A stretch of 64,000 bases of DNA. It comes from Treponema sp. (GTDB lineage: Bacteria > Spirochaetota > Spirochaetia > Treponematales > Treponemataceae). Positions 50,786 to 60,200 of this stretch are shown here, in pieces. The stretch spans positions 70,168 to 134,167 of the forward strand of contig JAEDCT010000004.1 of assembly GCA_016294035.1 (NCBI GenBank), in the 5' to 3' direction. Position 1 is the first letter of the stretch, and every line of letters starts with the position of its first letter. A model generated the notes under the pieces. The model was not told where the DNA came from and did no database searches. It saw nothing but the letters and a program-made list of their open reading frames with translations. The position numbers and the translations under genes were made by a program.

Positions 50786-51640
50786 ATGCAGGTAATTAGA
50801 GCAAAAGTTCTTGGTTTTTGTATGGGTGTCAGACGGGCTGTTGAAACTGCAGTCAATGCTCTTGATCAGAACAGGGACGGAACAAAAAAAATATTCACTC
50901 TTGGGCCACTGATCCATAATCCAACTGTGCTGGCTTCTCTTGAAGAAAGAGGCTTGAGACTTCTGGATGCAGATAATATGGATGAGGTTGATTCATCGAG
51001 CGTTGTTGTTATTAGAGCACATGGAACGACACCAGGTGTTTTGTCCAGGCTGGAAAGCAGAAAGGCTGCTGTTCTTGATGCTACATGTCCCCGTGTTCAT
51101 TTGAGTCAGAAAAGAGCCCGGGAGTGGAGTGAAAAAGGCTTTGACATAATTATTGCCGGTGACAGAAATCATGGTGAGGTTTTAAGTATCTCTTCTTATG
51201 CAAAAACGCCTGTCACTGTGATTGAAAGCGCAGAGGAAGCAGAGAAGCTTTTTCTTCCTGAGAATTCTGTTTTGATTGCGCAGACAACTTTTAGTCCCGT
51301 TGAGTTTGAAAAGATATGTACCATTCTGAAAAGAAAAAATAGTCAGCTTCAGGTTTTTAATTCAATATGTTCAGCAACAATGGAGCGTCAGAATGCACTT
51401 AGTGAACTTGAGGGAAGGGCTGATGGCCTGTTGATTATTGGAGGAAAGAATTCTGCAAATACCAGAAGGCTTTATGATAGTGGAACCAGGTATTTTTCAA
51501 AATGCCATCTGGTAGAAAATGAACTTGAGATTCCAGCTTGTTTTATGGCTATGGAAAGGGTTGCAATTTCGGCAGGTGCAAGTACACCGGATTCCACGAT
51601 TGATGCAGTTGAAAATGCTTTGATTTTAGGACAAACTTAA
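50786..51640 (+). CDS. ispH: HMBPP reductase IspH (LytB)
   Basis: IspH is the iron-sulfur enzyme that makes IPP and DMAPP in the MEP isoprenoid pathway. The 284-residue protein has the three cluster cysteines in LGFCMGVRRAV (C12), DATCPRVH and NSICSATMERQ, plus IRAHGTTPG and the conserved TTFS. The ATG gives the standard distance to the first cysteine. No ribosome-binding site is present, and the secF terminator ends 9 bases upstream, so how it is expressed is unclear. Confidence 0.95.
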   Translation: MQVIRAKVLGFCMGVRRAVETAVNALDQNRDGTKKIFTLGPLIHNPTVLASLEERGLRLLDADNMDEVDSSSVVVIRAHGTTPGVLSRLESRKAAVLDATCPRVHLSQKRAREWSEKGFDIIIAGDRNHGEVLSISSYAKTPVTVIESAEEAEKLFLPENSVLIAQTTFSPVEFEKICTILKRKNSQLQVFNSICSATMERQNALSELEGRADGLLIIGGKNSANTRRLYDSGTRYFSKCHLVENELEIPACFMAMERVAISAGASTPDSTIDAVENALILGQT

Positions 51641-51771
51641 ATAGGGAATCTGTTTTGCAATGAAGATTTCTGGAAAACAGATCCTGCAGATTAACTTGAA
51701 TATTGTTGCATCTTTTATTCTGGATGCATTCATTAAATAATTTATTGAATTATGGGAGGTTTAATTTTACC

Positions 51772-52845
51772 ATGAAAAAGATTTTATTGTTGGCGGGAAC
51801 AGCTTTGCTTGCATCAACTTTGTTTGCATACAATCCACCATTTGGCGGTGAGGAGATGTTCAGGCTCACAAATCCTGAGCTTATGTCAGGTGCAGCCAGT
51901 GCTACAGGTGGAGCTAATTTTACGGTTCTTCCTTCATCAATTGTTTACAATCCGGCTTTGCCTGCATGGGAGCAGAGAGTTGAGGTAGATGCCAGCGGAA
52001 CAATTATGTTCAATTCAAACAAGATCTCAATTTTGGGCGAGGATTCGGATTCTTCTGCCGGCTTTGGTGCTGAACTTGGTCTGATGGTTCCAACAAAATG
52101 GTTTGTGTTTACTGGAACAACAAGTTTCCTTGCAAGTGATTTTTACGGAATGAATTTGAGGAAATCAATTGTAGCTCATGGTGGAGCATCCAAGGAAATT
52201 TCAAGGAACCTGGCTGTTGGTGCAAATGCCTATTTTGGTTACTACATGGGAAGCGGCGCAGATTTTACGGTTGGTGCTGATGTTGGTGTCTTGTACAAGG
52301 GTGATGATTTTGCATGTTTCAAGAATCCACGCTATGGATTTGCTCTCCTGAATTTGGGAAAGCCTCTTTCCGGATATGAAACTCTGGGAATTGATGGAAG
52401 TTTTGATGATGCATCATATCCTGGATTCCTTACTCCTCGTGCTTCATTTGCAGCAACTGTATTTGATGTGAGCAAGGTAAAGGGCGGTTTCAGCTGTGAT
52501 GTTGCCGTTCCTTCTTTCCAGAATTTTATTGCAGACTTTTCATTTGGTGTTGTTATTGACAAGCTTATTAATGTTTCACTGTCATGGCAGGGAAATGCCC
52601 GTGAACTTGCTGAAGGTGGATCTGATGGATTTAATGTTCCTGCATTGGGAGTTTCCATGAAGTTCCTTTTCAATTCAGCAAAAATCAAGGAAAAGAATTC
52701 TGACTGGGAACAGAGCGAGATTATTCCATCTGTGGCATATCAGAATTTGTATTCGGGAATCCATGCTGCCAGTTTTGGTGCACGTGTAAATCTTGGTTTA
52801 AAAGATACAACTCCTCCAGAGATTATTATTTGGAATGAGGAGTAG
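51772..52845 (+). CDS. PorV/UPF0164-like outer-membrane protein
   Basis: The protein of about 357 residues has a signal peptide (MKKILLLAGTALLASTLFAY) and a beta-barrel-like body. The start of the mature part, MFRLTNPELMSGAASATGGA with SSIVYNPALPA, recalls the PorV/FadL-like UPF0164 pattern known in treponemes. GGGAGG precedes the ATG at 51772. The FlgD-Ig/OmpA gene follows after 20 bases, so the two may act together at the outer membrane. Family membership is likely, not certain. Confidence 0.65.
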   Translation: MKKILLLAGTALLASTLFAYNPPFGGEEMFRLTNPELMSGAASATGGANFTVLPSSIVYNPALPAWEQRVEVDASGTIMFNSNKISILGEDSDSSAGFGAELGLMVPTKWFVFTGTTSFLASDFYGMNLRKSIVAHGGASKEISRNLAVGANAYFGYYMGSGADFTVGADVGVLYKGDDFACFKNPRYGFALLNLGKPLSGYETLGIDGSFDDASYPGFLTPRASFAATVFDVSKVKGGFSCDVAVPSFQNFIADFSFGVVIDKLINVSLSWQGNARELAEGGSDGFNVPALGVSMKFLFNSAKIKEKNSDWEQSEIIPSVAYQNLYSGIHAASFGARVNLGLKDTTPPEIIIWNEE

Positions 52846-52865
52846 TCGTTAGATACGGAGTAAAT

Positions 52866-55800
52866 ATGAAAATCAATAAGAATATTTTATCAAAGACTGC
52901 ACTTACCTGTGCTTTTGCCCTTGGTCTTGGAGTTCCGGCTTTTGCAGACCACGGAGTAGAGTATATTTCACCAAACAATGATGGAGTCAAGGATGAACTT
53001 ATCATTCCTCTAAAAATAAAGGAAAAAAGATATGTAAATTCATGGTCTCTCATTATTTCTGATTCCAATGGAAAGGTTGTTAGAACCATCGGCAACAAGA
53101 TTTCTCTTCCAACAAGTTTCAGCGTTAAGTCTTTTATTAAGTCTGTGAAAACACCTAAGGCTGGAGTAGAGATTCCTTCTTCTGTTTCATGGAATGGATT
53201 TCTTGATGATGGTAGGGTTGCTCCTGATGGAGTTTACTACTATCAGTTTACCGCATCTGATGACAACGGAAATGCCGCAACCACATCCAAGTTCAAGGTA
53301 ATCGTGGACAATACACCTCCACAGATTAATCTTGCAAATGTTTCTGACAAAATTTTTGGTGAAGGTTCAAAAGCTGTTTTTAAGATTACTCAGTCAGGTT
53401 CCATCGAACAAAAGTGGAATGCAAGAATTCTTGATGCAAAGGGAAATGCTGTAAAAACATACATATTTGAAAATGCAGCTCCTGTATCTGTTGAATGGAA
53501 TGGAACTGATGACAATAAGTCTATTGTTGCAGATGGCGTTTACAGCTACGAAATTGAATCAACTGACCTTGCAGGAAACAAAAGTGAAAGGGCTGTTATT
53601 TCCAATATTATTTTTTCTGCTGAAAAACCTGAGATTGCAGTTTCTGTAAAAGGCTCAAGATTTTTTGCTTCAGCACCAAAAGGAAAAACAGTTCCAAATG
53701 CAAGCAGGAACATTACATTTGAAGTTGCCGTTCCAAATCCACAGGCAAGCGTAAACTCATTGAGTTCATGGGAAATTAGTGTTGTTGGAAAAAATGATGA
53801 TAAGGTATATTTTTCAAAGTCTGGAAAAACAAATCCACCTGACAGCACTTTTGTCTTTGATGGAAAATCTTCATCTGGTTCTCTTCTTTCAGATGGTGAA
53901 TACAGAACAAAGGTTACTGCACGTTATTTGAACGGATATGAGCCAACTCCAGTATATTCTCCTGTATTTGTAATTGATAATGCTGCTCCTAAGGCATTGG
54001 TCAAGGATCCTTCTACTCAGGTTTTCAATGGAAAGTCTGATTTGATCCTTCCACAGGAAATTGTTGAAAAGGAACCTGGTTACACTGGTGAAAAGAATTG
54101 GGTTGGAAAAATCGTAGACAAGAATAACAATGTTATCCGTACTTTCAATTATGCTGGTTCGCTTCCTGCAAATGCATCATGGAACGGACTTGATGACAAT
54201 GGAAATCTTGTTCAGGATGGAATGTACAGATATGTTCTTGAAGTTTCAGAACTTGCCGGAAACATGGATGAATTTTCGTCAAAGGAATTTAAGCTTGATA
54301 CAAGTTCAACAGAGATTGCAATTTCTGCAAGTCCTTCGGCATTCAGTCCAAATGGAGACGGAGTTCAGGATGTTCTTGTTCTTACACCAATTGCAAATGC
54401 AAAGTCTGGAATTGAAAGCTATGAAATCCGCATCCTTTCAAAAGATAAGAAGACAGTAAGAATTTTTGCAGGAAAGGGTAAGCCGTCACAGATTTCATGG
54501 AATGGTCTCTCTGATTCCGGATCTAAGTGTGCTGATGGTACATATTCATCTTATATTCAGACTAAGGCTGTGAGCGGAACAGTTTCAGAGGCTCAGGGAA
54601 ATGATTTCATAATTGATACGGTTGCTCCAAATGCAAATATCAATGTTCCTTATCTTTTATTCTCGCCTGATGGACGCAGCTCAAGACAGGATATTCCGGT
54701 TTCAGTTTCAAATTCAACAAAGGAAGACAAATGGACCTGCGAAATCAGAAATGAAAAGAATCACGTTGTAAAAACATTTGCCTGGAACAATTCATCAATG
54801 ACAGATTTCAAGTGGAATGGTACTGATGACAACGGAACAAAGGTTTCTGATGGAAAATACACAATGAGCATTTTTGCCAAGGATGAAGCAGGAAACTCAT
54901 TCAGAAAGGTTGTGTCAAATATCAATCTTGATACAAGAAGTGCAAGTGCAATCGTAACTGCTGAGTATGCAGGAATTTCTCCAAATGGTGATGGATATCT
55001 TGATGAGCAGAAATTTGAGATTATTGCCCAGATCAAGGATGGAATTTCTTCATGGACATTCAGCATTCTTAATGAAAAGAATGTAGTGGTAAAGAAATTC
55101 CACGGAGATTCTTCGGCAGCTCTTCCATCTTCAATTTCATGGAATGGTGTGCTGGACGGATCAAAGGAATCGGTTGGTGAAGGCTATTTTACAGGAAGTC
55201 TTCACATTGATTATGAAAAGGGAAATTCCTGCGATGCAGTTTCGTCAAAATTCCTTTGCTCAACAAAGGCTCCTGAACTATATGTAGTTACAAGTCCTAA
55301 ATATTTCAGTCCTGATAATGATGGTGAGGATGATGAACTTGAGGTTAAGCTTGCTGCCATTACAAAGGCAGGAATCAAGAACTGGAGCTATGTGATCAAG
55401 GATCGTAATGGAAAGCAGTTCTGGAAGACAAGCGGAAAATCAACGATTACTCCTGGAATTATCTGGGATGGCCGCGGAAACAACGGAGATACAGTTCAGT
55501 CTGCAGAAGACTATCCTTATGAATTTGTTGTGACTGATGTACTTGGAATGACATCAAAAATTGACGGTGTAATTAATGTTGATATTCTTGTTATTCGTGA
55601 CGGTAACAAGCTTAAGATGAGAATTCCTTCAATTATTTTCCGCAGCAATGAGGCAGACTTTAAGACTGGCCCAGGTGGAATTACAAAGGCTCAGGCTGAC
55701 AATAACCAGAGAGTCTTGAAAAGAGTTTCTGAAGTTTTGAAGAAGTTCGGAGATTACAAGATTACTGTCGTTGGTCATGCAAACCGCGTGTCTGACAATA

Positions 55801-56015
55801 GTTCAGAAGAAACAACTGAAGGAAGCTGGGGAAAGGCTCTTATTCCTCTTTCACAGGCTCGTGCTCAGTATGTTAAGGAACAAATCTCAAAGATGGGAAT
55901 TTCAAAGTCAAGAATTTCTGTAGAAGGTAAGGGTGGAACTGAACCTGTGGCAGACAGAAAGGATTCTTCAGTAAACTGGAAAAACAGACGCGTTGAATTC
56001 ATCCTTGAAAAGTAA
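52866..56015 (+). CDS. Large FlgD-Ig repeat protein with OmpA-like C-terminus
   Basis: The 1049-residue protein has a signal peptide (ALTCAFALGLGVPAFA). It then has about eight repeats of roughly 100 residues built like FlgD-type immunoglobulin domains. Each has a SWNG-DDxG-DGxYxY core (for example SVEWNGTDDNKSIVADGVYS), and several begin with an SPNxDG motif (SPNNDGVKDEL, SPNGDGVQDVL, SPDNDGEDDEL) that could bind calcium. The last 120 residues are OmpA-like (VVGHANRV, LSQARAQYVKEQIS, GKGGTEP, NRRVEFILEK) and may bind peptidoglycan. CGGAG precedes the ATG. It likely forms an envelope-spanning stalk. Confidence 0.85.
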   Translation: MKINKNILSKTALTCAFALGLGVPAFADHGVEYISPNNDGVKDELIIPLKIKEKRYVNSWSLIISDSNGKVVRTIGNKISLPTSFSVKSFIKSVKTPKAGVEIPSSVSWNGFLDDGRVAPDGVYYYQFTASDDNGNAATTSKFKVIVDNTPPQINLANVSDKIFGEGSKAVFKITQSGSIEQKWNARILDAKGNAVKTYIFENAAPVSVEWNGTDDNKSIVADGVYSYEIESTDLAGNKSERAVISNIIFSAEKPEIAVSVKGSRFFASAPKGKTVPNASRNITFEVAVPNPQASVNSLSSWEISVVGKNDDKVYFSKSGKTNPPDSTFVFDGKSSSGSLLSDGEYRTKVTARYLNGYEPTPVYSPVFVIDNAAPKALVKDPSTQVFNGKSDLILPQEIVEKEPGYTGEKNWVGKIVDKNNNVIRTFNYAGSLPANASWNGLDDNGNLVQDGMYRYVLEVSELAGNMDEFSSKEFKLDTSSTEIAISASPSAFSPNGDGVQDVLVLTPIANAKSGIESYEIRILSKDKKTVRIFAGKGKPSQISWNGLSDSGSKCADGTYSSYIQTKAVSGTVSEAQGNDFIIDTVAPNANINVPYLLFSPDGRSSRQDIPVSVSNSTKEDKWTCEIRNEKNHVVKTFAWNNSSMTDFKWNGTDDNGTKVSDGKYTMSIFAKDEAGNSFRKVVSNINLDTRSASAIVTAEYAGISPNGDGYLDEQKFEIIAQIKDGISSWTFSILNEKNVVVKKFHGDSSAALPSSISWNGVLDGSKESVGEGYFTGSLHIDYEKGNSCDAVSSKFLCSTKAPELYVVTSPKYFSPDNDGEDDELEVKLAAITKAGIKNWSYVIKDRNGKQFWKTSGKSTITPGIIWDGRGNNGDTVQSAEDYPYEFVVTDVLGMTSKIDGVINVDILVIRDGNKLKMRIPSIIFRSNEADFKTGPGGITKAQADNNQRVLKRVSEVLKKFGDYKITVVGHANRVSDNSSEETTEGSWGKALIPLSQARAQYVKEQISKMGISKSRISVEGKGGTEPVADRKDSSVNWKNRRVEFILEK

Positions 56016-56028
56016 TCCTTGTTAAATA

Positions 56029-56098
56029 AAAAAGACTGTCCTTTGGAATATGGCTCTTTTGAAATGTATTCCAGTCAACGGACAGTCTTTTTTTTGTT
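56029..56098. terminator. Bidirectional terminator
   Basis: AAAAGACTGTCC (ends 56041) pairs with GGACAGTCTTTT (from 56080), with an inner GGAATA/TATTCC stem. A-run and T-run flank it, so both convergent genes are served. Confidence 0.9.
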
Positions 56099-56110
56099 TA
56101 ATCAGAAAAA

Positions 56111-56968
56111 CTACATCATAATTTTCTGGCAAAGAACTGAAATGTCTTTTCTTGAAAAATCATTCTTTTTTACCAGATCAGCAATTTCCTGGTGAGTCAT
56201 GGTTTCAGGATACAGGACAACAACTGAATGGTCGCCGTTCTTCAAAAAGTTAGTTTCACCGAATTGTGTGTATCTTGTTGCGCCCACACTTATCATGATT
56301 TTTTCTGGAAGTGAACTCATGGAATTCAGGTATGATAAAATATTTTCCTGAGGTCCCGTGTCATTTTGTGTATTGATTTTTTCAATGCACCAGTCTATGA
56401 GCTTTCTGTAGAAGTAGCTGTAGCCCTTTATCTGCGAATCTTCCCCGTAATCAAATACATTTGAATCTCTCACAAGAAAACTTGCAATTCTGTAGGAATC
56501 GAGAATTCCTTTTTCCTTAAATGAATTGATTGCAATGAGATTTGATGAAAGTCCTTTTGTTGATTTTCCCCAGTTTTTCTTAAGGCTGATTTTGATGATT
56601 TTTCCTTCGGCAATTTTTGGATTTCTTATCGAACAATCATTGGAAGCACCAAAGAGTTCAGGTACCAAATCAACTAGTTTTCCATTGTTCCATGATGCAC
56701 TGCAAATAAGGGCACATTCTGGTTCAATCTGCAGTTTCTCTTCATCCTTCGGAAAAAGAATTTTCTTGTCATCAAATGGATATACGGTAAGAAATTCTGG
56801 AGTTGGATCTTTTCCACCGGGAATGTAGGTTGGAAACATTGCTTTTGGGGCATTGGCTTCTTTTGTTTCAATCTTTGAAAAGTCGCTTGCTTCTCCTGCC
56901 TGTTCCAGATGCCCGGTGAAATTTCCTGCAACTCCGAAACATGGAATTTTTTCAAGTTCTATGTTCAT
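56111..56968 (-). CDS. DUF5718-family protein
   Basis: The 285-residue protein opens with the DUF5718 hallmark CFGVAGNFTGHLEQAGEASD, and carries LPEKIMISVGATRYTQFGE further on. The fold may resemble fumarylacetoacetase-type hydrolases, but no activity is established. No signal peptide or membrane segment. It starts 9 bases after the pepF stop and is the second gene of that minus-strand operon. Any link to peptide use is inference from position. Confidence 0.8.
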   Translation of the reverse strand: MNIELEKIPCFGVAGNFTGHLEQAGEASDFSKIETKEANAPKAMFPTYIPGGKDPTPEFLTVYPFDDKKILFPKDEEKLQIEPECALICSASWNNGKLVDLVPELFGASNDCSIRNPKIAEGKIIKISLKKNWGKSTKGLSSNLIAINSFKEKGILDSYRIASFLVRDSNVFDYGEDSQIKGYSYFYRKLIDWCIEKINTQNDTGPQENILSYLNSMSSLPEKIMISVGATRYTQFGETNFLKNGDHSVVVLYPETMTHQEIADLVKKNDFSRKDISVLCQKIMM

Positions 56969-56977
56969 TTCTTTGTC

Positions 56978-58774
56978 CTATAAAAGTTTTTCAAGCTGAT
57001 CAACAAGATCTCTGAATGTATCAAGTGCTGCTTGAACTGGTTCTGTGCTTTCCATGTCTACACCTGCTATCTTGAGGCTTTCAATTGGATATCGGCTTCC
57101 TCCGCTCTTGAGGAATTTGAAGTAGTCTTCGCGTTCCCTGTCTCCACCTTCTGTAACACGCTTTGCAAGTGCAAGTGAAGCTGAGATTCCTGTTGCGTAT
57201 TTGTACACATAGAATGCATTGTAGAAGTGAGGAATTCTAAGTCCTTCCATGTCGCTTTCTTTTTCAAAGTGCATTTCAGGTCCAAAGTACTGCTCGAGAA
57301 GTTCCCTGTAGATTTTTCTGATGCTTTCTGTGCTTAATGGTGTTCCGTTTTCTACTGATTCATGACATTTAAGTTCAAATTCTGCAAACATTGTCTGGCG
57401 ATGTAGTGTGGCAAGAATATCATTTGCTCTCATTGCAAGAAGATATTTCTTCATTTCGTCATCCTTTGCGTTTTTGAGAAGATACTGGAATACAAGCTCC
57501 TCGTTGAATGTGGATGCAACTTCTGCCTCAAAAATTGTGTAGTCATAGCAGCTGAAAGGATTGTTGTGAACACTGTACCATGAATGCATGCTGTGTCCGA
57601 CTTCGTGTGCCATTGTGTAAACATCACGCAATGTGTCTTCGTCGTAGTTCAGGAGAATGTATGGATATCCTTCGTAGCAGCCGCTTGAGAATGCTCCTGA
57701 GTGCTTTCCCTTGTTTTCAAATCTGTCGCACCATCCGCCCAAAAGTCCGCCGCAAAGAGTATCTGTGTATTCTTTTCCAAGTACAGCCATTGCTTTTCGG
57801 CATATTTCAACTGATTCCTCGTAAGTCACATGGGATTTTACTGATTTAACAAGTGGAACATAAACATCGTAGTGTCGAAGCTCATCAACTCCAAGAACCT
57901 TTTTTCTGAGTTTGTAGTAGCGATGCAGGTCTGGGAGATTTTTGTGAACTGTTTCAATGAGATTTCTGTAAACGGACTCTGGAACTTTGTCCCCATAAAG
58001 AGCTGCGTCCAAAGATGAATTGTAACCTCTTGCACGTGCAATGAAAATATCATTGTTTACGCTTCCGGCATAGAGGGAAGCCAGTGTGTTTGCATGGCTG
58101 TCGAAAACCTTGTAGAACTTTGTGTATGCATCCTTTCGTACTTCGCGGTCCTGGTTTTCCTCAAAGTTGCTCCATGTGCTGTGTGTGAGGGGCTTTTCCT
58201 GTCCGTCAACTGTGACTGTTCCAAAGTTCATGTCAACATCATTGAGAAGACTGAAAACATTTGAGGCAGTTTGTCCGGATTCACTTTGAAGTGCCATGAG
58301 ACGTTCTTCCTTTTCTGAAAGAATGTGAGGCTTTGCATGGAGTGCTTTTTTTATGCTGATTTTGTAATCGGCAAATTCCGGAAGTTCACACCAGGCATTG
58401 ATTTTTTTATCGTCAATTGCAAGAAGTTCTGGAGTAAAGAAACTGCACTGTGAACTCATCTGTGTGTATGCCATCATGACCTTGTTGTATCTTTCCTGGT
58501 TTTCGCTTTCACTCTGGTCAGCTTCATTCATGAGACTTGCATAGTGATATACTTTTTCTACAAGAAGACTGAGTTCGTCGTCGGCTTTGAGTGCCTTAAG
58601 AAGGGTGTCGCTGGATTCAGAAAGCCTGCCCTTGAATTCAACGAACTTTTTTGTGAATTCTGGAATTTTGCTGAGGTCTTTTTCCCAGTCAGATTCTGTT
58701 TTGTAAAGTTTTGTCAGGTCCCACTTGAATTCCTGTGGAACGTCTTTTCTCAATGGAATTTTTTCGTTACTCAT
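56978..58774 (-). CDS. pepF: Oligoendopeptidase F
   Basis: PepF is a cytoplasmic M3 zinc peptidase that cleaves short peptides. The 598-residue protein has the zinc site in TMAHEVGHSMHSWYS, the third ligand region NEELVFQYLL preceded by EAEVASTF, and the family start FKWDLTKLYKTESDW. It is full length. A TATGAT lies 6 bases before the ATG, and no clear ribosome-binding site is seen. The next gene, DUF5718, is co-directional. It is divergent from the SH3 lipoprotein gene. Confidence 0.96.
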   Translation of the reverse strand: MSNEKIPLRKDVPQEFKWDLTKLYKTESDWEKDLSKIPEFTKKFVEFKGRLSESSDTLLKALKADDELSLLVEKVYHYASLMNEADQSESENQERYNKVMMAYTQMSSQCSFFTPELLAIDDKKINAWCELPEFADYKISIKKALHAKPHILSEKEERLMALQSESGQTASNVFSLLNDVDMNFGTVTVDGQEKPLTHSTWSNFEENQDREVRKDAYTKFYKVFDSHANTLASLYAGSVNNDIFIARARGYNSSLDAALYGDKVPESVYRNLIETVHKNLPDLHRYYKLRKKVLGVDELRHYDVYVPLVKSVKSHVTYEESVEICRKAMAVLGKEYTDTLCGGLLGGWCDRFENKGKHSGAFSSGCYEGYPYILLNYDEDTLRDVYTMAHEVGHSMHSWYSVHNNPFSCYDYTIFEAEVASTFNEELVFQYLLKNAKDDEMKKYLLAMRANDILATLHRQTMFAEFELKCHESVENGTPLSTESIRKIYRELLEQYFGPEMHFEKESDMEGLRIPHFYNAFYVYKYATGISASLALAKRVTEGGDREREDYFKFLKSGGSRYPIESLKIAGVDMESTEPVQAALDTFRDLVDQLEKLL

Positions 58775-58832
58775 AGTCCAATCATATCATAATTGATTCA
58801 AAAATTCATCAGAAATGGAAAAGAGCTTGTCA

Positions 58833-58861
58833 TTGTAATTTCATATTTTTTTAGGTAAAAT
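58833..58861 (+). promoter_or_regulatory. Sigma70-like promoter of the SH3 lipoprotein gene
   Basis: TTGTAA (58833-58838), a 17-base spacer and TAAAAT (58856-58861) end 8 bases before the ATG at 58870. No Shine-Dalgarno sequence is present. Confidence 0.6.
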
Positions 58862-58869
58862 TACATATT

Positions 58870-60198
58870 ATGAAGAAAAGATTATTCATGGCACTTTTTG
58901 CCTGCTTGTTTAGTGTTGTTCTCTCGTCATGTTCTCGCGTAATTGGTTACAGCGTTCTATTGTGGAATATTCCTGAGGTTGAACTTAAAGATGGTACTGT
59001 TGTTCCAGTTTACCTCAAATCAAATATTTCTGGTGTTTATGTTATAGGGATTCCTGATTCCAAAGAAAAAATTGAAGTTCCACAGTGGAAACTTTCCAAG
59101 CCGGAGTCAAAGTCAAAGGCAAGAAAACTTGCTGAAATGTATGAGGCATATAATGGAAAATATGCCGCATGTACACTTGACGGACTTCCAATTCGTGCTG
59201 AATCAGTCAACACGTCAAAACAGGTTTACAGACTTAGAAAAAGTGAAATCGTGAAGACTCTTTATGAAGGTTCTGGTGAAGCTCCCACAAATGGAGTTGA
59301 GACTCTTAAAGGTAAATGGATCAAGGTGCTTACTTCAAAGGGAACTCAGGGCTGGTGCTTTTCTGCAAACCTCAATGTGTTTGAAATGAATCCTGATGGA
59401 ACATATACTCTTGAGGATGTTGGCGGCGATGAGATGGTTCGCGATGACAAGATTGACGATATTCTCAAGGCTGAATGGTGGCCAGAATATTATATTGATA
59501 TGATTTCCAAGAAACAGATTGATCTTGATAATTTTGGAAAGGCATTCAGGTTTGATTCTGGTATTGAAAGCGGAAAAATTCTTATCAGCCTTCCAAATTT
59601 CAACGTGTCTGCAAAATATTCCGGTACGACAAAAATTTCTGAGCGTGAATATAATTTTGACAATACAAAGATTGAGCTTACAATTCGCAATCCTAAGGCA
59701 ATTGTAGTTAAGTACACGGGAAAGAATGGACGTCCTAGAAGCTTTAACTTTGTGACTCTTGAAAAGGACCAGAATGTTGATGATCTTGTTAAGAATGAAA
59801 AGGAAAGAAGAGGAAAGCTTTTTAGAAGCATTGCATCTCTTGGTCCAGATTTCAGAAGCGGTAACTACGGTAACCTTACATTCTCAGAAAATTCAAAATT
59901 CAGCTGGACGAATTATTCAAGGCTTGTTCCTGAAGTTATTCCTTCAAATGTTGCTGAAAACGGAACTGTTTCCATGAAGTATTTCCTTCCAAAGAATCTT
60001 GAAAAGTCATGGGATGGTATTGCCACATTCAAATTTGCTGGTTCAAAGAAAGAAGTAAATCTTTTCTTCAAGACAGAAGCTTCAGGTCTCAGACTTGCAG
60101 TTGCACGTGTCAAGAAAGAACTGGATGAAGTAACTGGCCTTTATGAAGTTACAATTCTTCCACCTGCAAATTCCACAGTTATGTTCTTCCAGAAATAA
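58870..60198 (+). CDS. SH3-domain lipoprotein
   Basis: The 442-residue protein has a lipoprotein signal (VLSSC, Cys21). A bacterial SH3-type region spans about 98-175 (LPIRAESVNTSKQVYRLRKS, then GKWIKVLTSKGTQGWCFSAN). The C-terminal 250 residues are beta-rich and of unknown family. SH3 domains of this kind often bind cell-wall peptides. The ABC-F gene starts 2 bases after its stop. The mRNA is probably leaderless or nearly so. Confidence 0.75.
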   Translation: MKKRLFMALFACLFSVVLSSCSRVIGYSVLLWNIPEVELKDGTVVPVYLKSNISGVYVIGIPDSKEKIEVPQWKLSKPESKSKARKLAEMYEAYNGKYAACTLDGLPIRAESVNTSKQVYRLRKSEIVKTLYEGSGEAPTNGVETLKGKWIKVLTSKGTQGWCFSANLNVFEMNPDGTYTLEDVGGDEMVRDDKIDDILKAEWWPEYYIDMISKKQIDLDNFGKAFRFDSGIESGKILISLPNFNVSAKYSGTTKISEREYNFDNTKIELTIRNPKAIVVKYTGKNGRPRSFNFVTLEKDQNVDDLVKNEKERRGKLFRSIASLGPDFRSGNYGNLTFSENSKFSWTNYSRLVPEVIPSNVAENGTVSMKYFLPKNLEKSWDGIATFKFAGSKKEVNLFFKTEASGLRLAVARVKKELDEVTGLYEVTILPPANSTVMFFQK

Positions 60199-60200
60199 AT

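Noticed and set aside
53160..55550. DNA-level tandem repeat or CRISPR-like array
   Set aside because: The recurring short sequences such as TCATGGAATGG encode the SWNG core of protein repeats and are spaced irregularly by roughly 270-400 bases; they are protein repeats, not an array.
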